A stretch of 54,408 nt of DNA from Fibrobacter succinogenes. Lineage in GTDB: Bacteria > Fibrobacterota > Fibrobacteria > Fibrobacterales > Fibrobacteraceae. Position numbers and translations under genes: made by a program. Under the pieces are notes generated by a model that was not told the origin of the DNA, made no database searches, and saw only the letters and a list, made by a program, of their open reading frames with translations. How positions within the stretch are numbered: position 1 is the first letter of the stretch; each line of letters opens with the position of its first letter. Location of the stretch: positions 1 to 54,408 of the forward strand of contig CACYRP010000026.1 in NCBI GenBank assembly GCA_902776765.1. Reading direction: 5' to 3'. This document shows, one piece after another, positions 48,923-54,408 of the stretch.

Positions 48923-51910
48923 CTAGTTTTTCACGCAACGGACACTTTGTCCATAAGTTTTTGAGCCTTGGTACAAATAGAATTTGGTGTATTGGTTATT
49001 CATGTTCGAATACTGCGCTTCATACGCATCTTCCTCTTGGGAAGTCCAATAATAAACATCAGAACCAATATTACGCCAGCTAGTTTCAGAGACTCTTCTT
49101 CCGGTCGGGAGCGCCGTAAATCCATAGGCATCCACGCCGTTATTATTTTCTGTCCCGGCATAATCCCATCCAGTCAAAGCCTTGAGGGTATCGCCAGCCA
49201 CGCCCGCGTTCCCTAAGTAAACGCTCAACCAACCCCATTCATCGCGATTCGGCAAGTGCCAACCGTCTGGGCAAATTCCTTGTATACGTTGCTCGCCAAG
49301 TTCGCAAGTCTTGCCATAGCCGCAATCTAACGGAGCAACCGTATCAGAGACAAGCGCCACCGAGTCAATTGCGGCAGCCCAAGTGTAATAGCGACCCGAC
49401 ACTTCGCAATATTTTGCACTGTCACGGTAGCACCAGCTTTTGCCCTTCAAGCTCGGAGTCTTGACGCTATCAGAATAGTTGAGGTTTTCCGCCATCCAGA
49501 CCTTCGAATAATCCCTTTCTTTCACTTCGATTTTCACCACCTTATACACACGCTTGTCACGCGGGTCGATCATCGAGTCATATTTGATATTCGGATTAAA
49601 GCGAGCTTCTTTGGGAACATCCCAGCTCCATCCATCGGGAACTACAGAACTGCTACTCAATTTTGCAGAACTGCTGCTAGACACAGCCGCACTGCTACTC
49701 GATTTTGCAGAACTGCTGCTAGACTTCGTTTCGCCAACACTAGAACTTGAAGAAGATTTAATTGCTGCAGTCGAAGGATCGCCCTTGATGCAACGGACAC
49801 TCTGTCCATATTTTTTTGAACCTTGGAACAAATAGAATTTAGTATAAATGTTGTTTATATTCGAATATCGCGCTTCATACGTACCATCCTCTTCGGAACT
49901 CCAATAATAAACATTAGAACCAACATTGCTCCAGCTAGATGTAGAAACCATCCTTCCGGTCGGAAGCGCCGCAAATCCATAGGCATCCACGCCGTTATTG
50001 TCAGCCGTTCCGGCGTAATCCCAGCCAGTCAGCGCCTTGAGGCTATCGCCGGATACGCCAGCGTTCCCCAGAGCTACGCTCAACAATCCCCATTCATGGA
50101 GCGTCGGCAAATGCCAGCCGTCAGGGCAAATCCCCTGCACTCCGCGATTAATTCCACACGTCTTGCCATAACCGCAATTCAGCGGATTCTTTGAATCGTT
50201 TGCCAAAGCCACAGAGTCTATCGCCGCCGCCCAAGTGTAATAGCGACCGCTTACCTTACAATTTTTCTCATCATTATTGTAGCACCAGTTTTGGCCTTTC
50301 AAGCTCGGCGTCCTGACGCTATCGGCATAGTTCAGGTTTTCGGCCATCCACACTTGTGAATAATTCTTATCCTTCACTTCGATTTTTACAACTTTGTACA
50401 CTTGCTTGTCGCGCGGGTCGATTATCGAGTCGTACTTGATATTCGGATTAAAGCGAGCTTCCTTCGGCACATCCCAGCTCCACCCATCAGCATCTACAGA
50501 ACTGCTACTTAATTTTGCAGAGCTGCTGGATGACGCCGCAACAGGTTCGCCCATCACGCAACGAACGGACATCCCATCGCCCTTATCGTGGTCGAGCAGG
50601 CGTGCATTATCGTAGCCGTAATACAAGTTCACGTAGCTCGCGCTATCGCTGCTGTACTCTATAGAACTCCAGAAGTTCGCGTGATCTCCCACGTATTTGT
50701 AGTTTCCTTTGCTGTACCTGATACCAGCAGGCAACGCAGTGAACGAATAATCATCCTTGCCATTACCGTCATTATTCCAGACGCTAGCGGACTTCAGATT
50801 ATTGGCAGCTGTAGATTGTTCGCCGACCGCATCGAACAACGTTTCAAATTCATCTATTGTCGGCAGGTGCCAGCCTTCAGGGCACGCTTTATTCGCGGCA
50901 GACCATGAGTAAAGACGGCCGTACTTTTTACAATATTTAGAGGAATCATTATAGCAGTAACTGCCGTCTGTTTTGAAGTTCAGGTTTTCTGCCATCCAAA
51001 CCTGGTTGCCAATTTTTATAGTCCTGTAAACCTTGCCATCGCGGGAATCCGTCATTGTAGAATCGGCCCCAAACTTTTCTATGACCTTTTCAAAATCGGG
51101 AACTTCATTTGCGATTCCCCAATTTTCCATATTCTTGCGAATGGAATCCATCACAGCCTTCGCCACGGCATCCGCAATCCAGTCGGCAATTGCCTTTTTC
51201 GTATCATCATCGTTCCACTTGCCGCTTTCTGCAAAGGATTCATTGAATTTATCTAGACGTTCCGTAAGCGTTTTCACATCGGCATCGCCTTGCATCAGCA
51301 CGCTTATAGCAAGGAGCGTCGCATCAGCATCGCTTGTTCCAAAAATATCCAAGTTTTCAAACTCGGTCGATTTACCAGCCATCCCGAATGCGGTAAGCAC
51401 CTCGTTTTCAGCCAATTCCTTCGCCTCGTCGAAAGTCTTGCCCTTTTCAGTCACATAGTACATCACGCGCTCGTATTCCAAGTTCGTAAGCAAGTTGACA
51501 TTCACATGCGTACGGTCCTTGAGATTCGTCAATGCACGGAGCGTCAATTTATCAGAGACCTTCTTCCCGGTCATTTCGCTACGGTATTCACCTGTTACTT
51601 CGACAACAGCACAAGTCGTAGACAAGTTCACATTTTCAACAACAAATTCACCCATGTCGTTTTTGACAGAACCTTCAAAAATTTCTTCTTTGAATTTCAT
51701 TGTCTTGCAGTCGATCCCCTGCACCTTCACCGATGCCCCCTTCACGAACGGCCCCTTTTGAGAGACGCCGGCGACATCTAGATTCTTGATGGCAAGCCCC
51801 GCATCTTCGGTAATGCCGCCCGCGACTTTATCTTCAGAACAAGCAGCGAACATTCCTGCCGAAACAATGGCCATCCATAAAGTAAATGATTTACTTATGA
51901 GTTTTTTCAT
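48923..51910 (-). CDS. Lipoprotein with three FISUMP domains and Ser-rich linkers
   Basis: 995 aa. Signal LWMAIVSAGMFAAC with lipobox Cys. The first 280 residues are the same stalk as in the 46.3-kb homologue (LDVAGVSQKGPFVKGASVKV). Three FISUMP domains follow, beginning about 290 (RDGKVYRTIKIGNQVWMAEN), 500 (DPRDKQVYKVVKI) and 795 (RVYKVVKIEVKERDYS), each with CPDGWHLP (CPEGWHLP in the first), WSS/WTS and QSVRC/MSVRC landmarks. Domains 2 and 3 are near-duplicates, indicating recent internal duplication. Poly-Ser linkers (SSSAKSSSSAAVSSSSS) separate them, as in other Fibrobacter surface proteins. It begins inside the stop of a 17-codon leader ORF. Function unknown, probably ligand binding. 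Confidence 0.92.
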   Translation of the reverse strand: MKKLISKSFTLWMAIVSAGMFAACSEDKVAGGITEDAGLAIKNLDVAGVSQKGPFVKGASVKVQGIDCKTMKFKEEIFEGSVKNDMGEFVVENVNLSTTCAVVEVTGEYRSEMTGKKVSDKLTLRALTNLKDRTHVNVNLLTNLEYERVMYYVTEKGKTFDEAKELAENEVLTAFGMAGKSTEFENLDIFGTSDADATLLAISVLMQGDADVKTLTERLDKFNESFAESGKWNDDDTKKAIADWIADAVAKAVMDSIRKNMENWGIANEVPDFEKVIEKFGADSTMTDSRDGKVYRTIKIGNQVWMAENLNFKTDGSYCYNDSSKYCKKYGRLYSWSAANKACPEGWHLPTIDEFETLFDAVGEQSTAANNLKSASVWNNDGNGKDDYSFTALPAGIRYSKGNYKYVGDHANFWSSIEYSSDSASYVNLYYGYDNARLLDHDKGDGMSVRCVMGEPVAASSSSSAKLSSSSVDADGWSWDVPKEARFNPNIKYDSIIDPRDKQVYKVVKIEVKDKNYSQVWMAENLNYADSVRTPSLKGQNWCYNNDEKNCKVSGRYYTWAAAIDSVALANDSKNPLNCGYGKTCGINRGVQGICPDGWHLPTLHEWGLLSVALGNAGVSGDSLKALTGWDYAGTADNNGVDAYGFAALPTGRMVSTSSWSNVGSNVYYWSSEEDGTYEARYSNINNIYTKFYLFQGSKKYGQSVRCIKGDPSTAAIKSSSSSSVGETKSSSSSAKSSSSAAVSSSSSAKLSSSSVVPDGWSWDVPKEARFNPNIKYDSMIDPRDKRVYKVVKIEVKERDYSKVWMAENLNYSDSVKTPSLKGKSWCYRDSAKYCEVSGRYYTWAAAIDSVALVSDTVAPLDCGYGKTCELGEQRIQGICPDGWHLPNRDEWGWLSVYLGNAGVAGDTLKALTGWDYAGTENNNGVDAYGFTALPTGRRVSETSWRNIGSDVYYWTSQEEDAYEAQYSNMNNQYTKFYLYQGSKTYGQSVRCVKN

Positions 51911-51960
51911 TTTTCCTTCTCCCTTAAGCCTTTATAAAAAAAATTATCGATGGACTTCAT
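51907..51960 (-). CDS. 17-codon leader ORF overlapping the triple-FISUMP start
   Basis: ATG at 51960, preceded by AAGGAG at 7 nt, encodes MKSIDNFFYKGLREKEK and its TGA overlaps the ATG of the FISUMP gene (ATGA). It lies in the 79-bp gap after the TIGR02147 stop. The good Shine-Dalgarno spacing and exact stop/start overlap suggest a translational-coupling leader rather than a functional peptide. It could also be chance; only comparison with other copies would tell. Confidence 0.5.
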   Translation of the reverse strand: MKSIDNFFYKGLREKEK

Positions 51961-51989
51961 CACTTTTCTCCTTACTTTCCCAAACACCT

Positions 51990-52865
51990 TTATTTTTTTT
52001 CGTTGACGTCTTCAACTTGATGCCCCGACGTCGGGTTTGCCGAATAATCGCCGAGACGCTCGCTCAGCGGAAACAGTTGCAAATTCAAGCGATACACCTG
52101 TTCCGTCTCGTCATCTTCGCCTGCAATCGCCACAATGCGGCGGCGAAAATCCGCAATCTCCTTCCTAATTTTTTCGTAAGCACGGTGCGTAAGCCCCATG
52201 GTAAGCCCCGACATGTCGCGTTCAGAAAGCGGCAAGTCCAAAGCCTTGACCGCAAGCTCCCCCATCTGACGCTGCATATCGCGGGCCGCCACAGGAACCG
52301 CATCAACCGACCCTATCGAAATCGACTTGTCGGTCTGCTCGTAGTTTCCGCTCCGGTCCTTCTTCAGGAGCTTTGCACGTACCAAAAAGCTCAACGTCTC
52401 GGAAACCTCTGCCGCCGAAATTTTCGGTTTGCACGCGCGAGCTATTTCAAGAGGTTTTGCCCCTGGCATGTGAGCGGCAAGTTCACGGATTACCGGGTTT
52501 TTCCACGACTTGAAATAATCGAACTCTTCGTTCCCAAGCACGCGCACCTTATGGGCATGGGCAAGAGCACAGCGCTCTTCAAATGCGGCACGTTTCGTCT
52601 TGTCGTCTTTCGCATGGGCATACGACACCATCAGAACAAAGTACGTCTGTTCAAAGCCGGCAAGTCCCATCGCTGCAGCAACAGATCCTGCCGCTCCAAC
52701 ACTCAGATTTTTCTTGCCCTCGCAAACGTACTTCAAATAAATTGGCGATGTAAAGCCCGCCTTTTGTGCAAAATCGCGCCATGTAAACGCAGAGCTGCGT
52801 TTGCGTTCATCGTAGTAATCCTGGATGAACTTGCGGTAGTCTGTATATTCGACGATCTCCTTCAT
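51990..52865 (-). CDS. TIGR02147 family (DUF4423) regulator-like protein, copy 3
   Basis: 291 aa from ATG 52865 (an upstream in-frame start would include the promoter element). Opens IVEYTDYRKFIQDYYDERKR; HTH region FTWRDFAQKAGFTSPIYLKY and VCEGKKNLSV; ends VYRLNLQLFPLSERL. About as close to copy 2 as paralogues get within this window. TATATTTG lies 5 nt before the ATG. It precedes the triple-FISUMP gene and follows a degenerate FISUMP array, so it sits in the same cassette pattern. DNA binding inferred. Confidence 0.9.
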   Translation of the reverse strand: MKEIVEYTDYRKFIQDYYDERKRSSAFTWRDFAQKAGFTSPIYLKYVCEGKKNLSVGAAGSVAAAMGLAGFEQTYFVLMVSYAHAKDDKTKRAAFEERCALAHAHKVRVLGNEEFDYFKSWKNPVIRELAAHMPGAKPLEIARACKPKISAAEVSETLSFLVRAKLLKKDRSGNYEQTDKSISIGSVDAVPVAARDMQRQMGELAVKALDLPLSERDMSGLTMGLTHRAYEKIRKEIADFRRRIVAIAGEDDETEQVYRLNLQLFPLSERLGDYSANPTSGHQVEDVNEKK

Positions 52866-52995
52866 GTTTACAAATATAGTCAAATCGCGCTAGTAAGGAA
52901 TACAAAATTAGCGTTTTTAGCTAAATTTTACCATTTTTGCAATATCTACGCAAATTTCAGCAATTTAGAATACAAAACACGTATTCCAAGAATAC
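52866..52995 (-). promoter_or_regulatory. Cassette promoter and GAATAC operators upstream of TIGR02147 copy 3
   Basis: TATATTTG (52871-52878, minus strand) is 5 nt from the ATG. GAATAC (52898-52903) lies 33 bp upstream. The distal pair is GAATAC (52968-52973), inverted GTATTC (52981-52986, a perfect dyad with 7-nt spacer) and a further direct GAATAC (52990-52995). Spacing proximal-distal is 70 bp versus 73 in copy 2. Confidence 0.65.
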
Positions 52996-52996
52996 A

Positions 52997-53025
52997 AAAA
53001 AAAACCGCGGCACTTTTGTCCGCGG
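52997..53025 (-). terminator. Terminator of the FISUMP array, abutting the distal operator
   Basis: CCGCGG (53005-53010) and CCGCGG (53020-53025) form a 6-bp stem with a 9-nt loop. On the minus strand a long T tract (nine) follows. Confidence 0.75.
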
Positions 53026-53053
53026 GGGCTTCCCTCCTTATTTAAAAGATTTT

Positions 53054-54408
53054 TTATTCAGCGTCTTTCACGCAGCGAACACTTTGTCCATAGTACTTGT
53101 AATTCTAGTACGCATAAGAATTGGTGTAGACGTTATTTAGTTAGAAGGCCTTACCGGTGCAGTCGAAGGATCCCCTTTGACGCAACGGACACTTTGTCCA
53201 TAAGACTTGCTATTCTGATACGTATAAGTTTGAGTATAAATGTTGTTTATATTGAAATATCGACCATCATCGGCACTGTATTCGGTGGCGCTCCAGTAAT
53301 AAACATCCGAACCCACCTTTTCCCAACTAGTTGCAGAAAGCCTTCTTCCGGTCGGAAGTGATGCAAAGCCATATTTATCAGTACCGTTATTGTTAGGCGT
53401 TCCGGCATAGTCCCACCCGCTCAAAGCCTTGAGAGGCTTTCCACACGTACTGTAATCCCCTATAGCCTCACACAACAAACTCCATTCACGGAGTGTCGGC
53501 AAATGCCAACCATCCGGGCAAATTCCCTGAACACTATGATTGAGTCCGCACGTCTTGCCATAACCGCAATCCAACGGTTCCTTCGGATCGTTCGCCAAAG
53601 CGACAGAATCGATTGCTGCTGCCCAGGTGTAATAGCGGCCACCCACATTGCAATTCTTTTCATCATTGTGCATAGTTCAAGTTTTCTGCCATCCACACCT
53701 GCGAATAATTCGTGTCTGGCACGTCAATTTTCACAACCTTATACACTTGCTTGTCACGCGGGTCGACCATCGAGTCATATTTGATTTTCGGATTCAGGCG
53801 AGCTTCCTTGGGCACATCCCAGCTCCATCCATCGGTATCTACAGAACTGCTACTCGACTTCGGCGTGACGCTAGAACTTGAAGAAGGTCTTACCGGCGCA
53901 GTCGAAGGATCCCCTTTGACGCAACGGACACTTTGTCCATAAGACTTGCTATTCTGATACGTATAAGAATTGGTATAAATGTTGTTTATATTTAAATACC
54001 GGCCTTGATCGGCACTGTATTCGGTGGCGCTCCAGTAATAAACATCCGAGCCCACCTTTTCCCAACTAGTTGCAGAAAGCCTTCTTCCGGTCGGAAGTGA
54101 TGCAAAGCCATATTTATCAGTACCGTTATTGTCAGGCGTTCCGGCATAGTCCCACCCGCTCAAAGCCTTGAGAGGCTCGCCAGCTACGGCGCCAGTTCCT
54201 AACGCCACGCTCAACAACCCCCATTCATAGATTGACGGCAAATGCCAGCCATCAGGACAAATTCCCTGCACAGCGCGATCAAGTCCGCACTTTTTACCAT
54301 AGCCGCAAACCAACGGTTCCTTCGGATCGTTCGCCAAAGCGACAGAATCGATTGCTGCTGCCCAGGTGTAATAGCGGCCACCCACATTGCAATTCTTTTC
54401 ATCATTGT
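53054..54408 (-). pseudogene. Broken FISUMP array, 5' end beyond the window
   Basis: Minus-strand reading enters at 54408 in a FISUMP domain (NDEKNCNVGGRYYTWAA) and passes a Ser-rich linker (STAPVRPSSSSSVTPKSSSS) and RDKQVYKVVKIDVPDTNYSQ. At 53669/53670 it jumps from VWMAENLNYA to a stop: relative to paralogues about 44 bp is missing between NYA and the NDEK segment. A second FISUMP domain ends in a stop at 53137, again at a linker. The tail 53054-53140 (NNVYTNSYAY, TAG at 53105, GQSVRCVKDAE, TAA at 53054) is the remnant of a last domain. No intact gene can be read; recombination or mis-assembly of repeats is likely. Confidence 0.8.

Noticed and set aside
48923..51910. Long FISUMP repeats as possible CRISPR or IS repeats
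   Set aside because: They are in-frame protein domain duplications with Ser-linkers; no inverted ends or transposase.

Overview
The window looks like a draft contig from a Fibrobacter species (rumen or gut, Fibrobacterota). The evidence is the set of lineage-typical families: three TIGR02147 (DUF4423) paralogues, FISUMP (Fib_succ_major, TIGR02145) lipoproteins, a GLUG-repeat giant surface protein, C-terminal sorting-like domains and many SPase-II lipoproteins. Almost everything is on the minus strand. Candidate promoters carry a Bacteroidota-like TANNTTTG element.

Region by region: (1) 1-4600, a tight housekeeping run (transcribed right to left) of farnesyl/geranyl diphosphate synthase, dxs, an SPOUT rRNA methyltransferase and pyrF. 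The prenyl synthase and the methyltransferase are each broken by a perfect tandem duplication (10 bp and 55 bp). (2) 4.6-10.1 kb: a CE2-like SGNH esterase, a membrane diguanylate cyclase with a carbohydrate-binding-like sensor, a small lipoprotein, and the first TIGR02147-lipoprotein pair. (3) 10.1-24.2 kb: a hairpin-rich spacer, a helicase-associated-domain protein, then a seven-gene run: M6-like pseudoprotease, SUMF1-like lipoprotein, NlpE-like lipoprotein, LytTR response regulator, signal peptidase I, Ig-like lipoprotein and an exonuclease-DinG helicase. (4) 24.3-29.9 kb: purA, a Crp/Fnr regulator, a PASTA protein, a TPR lipoprotein and an envelope lipoprotein. (5) 30-40.4 kb: a small orphan, the aroA / membrane-anchored solute-binding protein / PBP4-DUF1460 operon, an acyl-ACP thioesterase, a nitronate-monooxygenase-like TIM-barrel protein carrying a dispersed repeat inside its reading frame, a ComEC-like metallo-hydrolase lipoprotein, a small zinc-binding protein and tRNA-His. 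(6) 40.4-54.4 kb: surface-protein islands made of TIGR02147 regulator plus FISUMP lipoprotein cassettes, with the GLUG giant at the end of one of them.

The most interesting system is the repeated cassette terminator - operator - TIGR02147 - lipoprotein. Three TIGR02147 genes are each followed by a surface lipoprotein gene, with start/stop overlap in two cases and a coupled 17-codon leader ORF in the third. Two of the three have the same upstream architecture: a TATATTTG promoter exactly 5 nt from the ATG (predicting leaderless mRNA), a proximal GAATAC site, and a distal GAAYAC pair 70-73 bp further away. The third has a different operator candidate, a perfect 20-bp palindrome. This suggests cassette-specific, autoregulated, possibly DNA-looping control of variable surface lipoproteins.

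The last 1.4 kb is a scrambled FISUMP array. One internal junction falls at the same base of the repeat at which the window itself ends, so assembly collapse is likely there.
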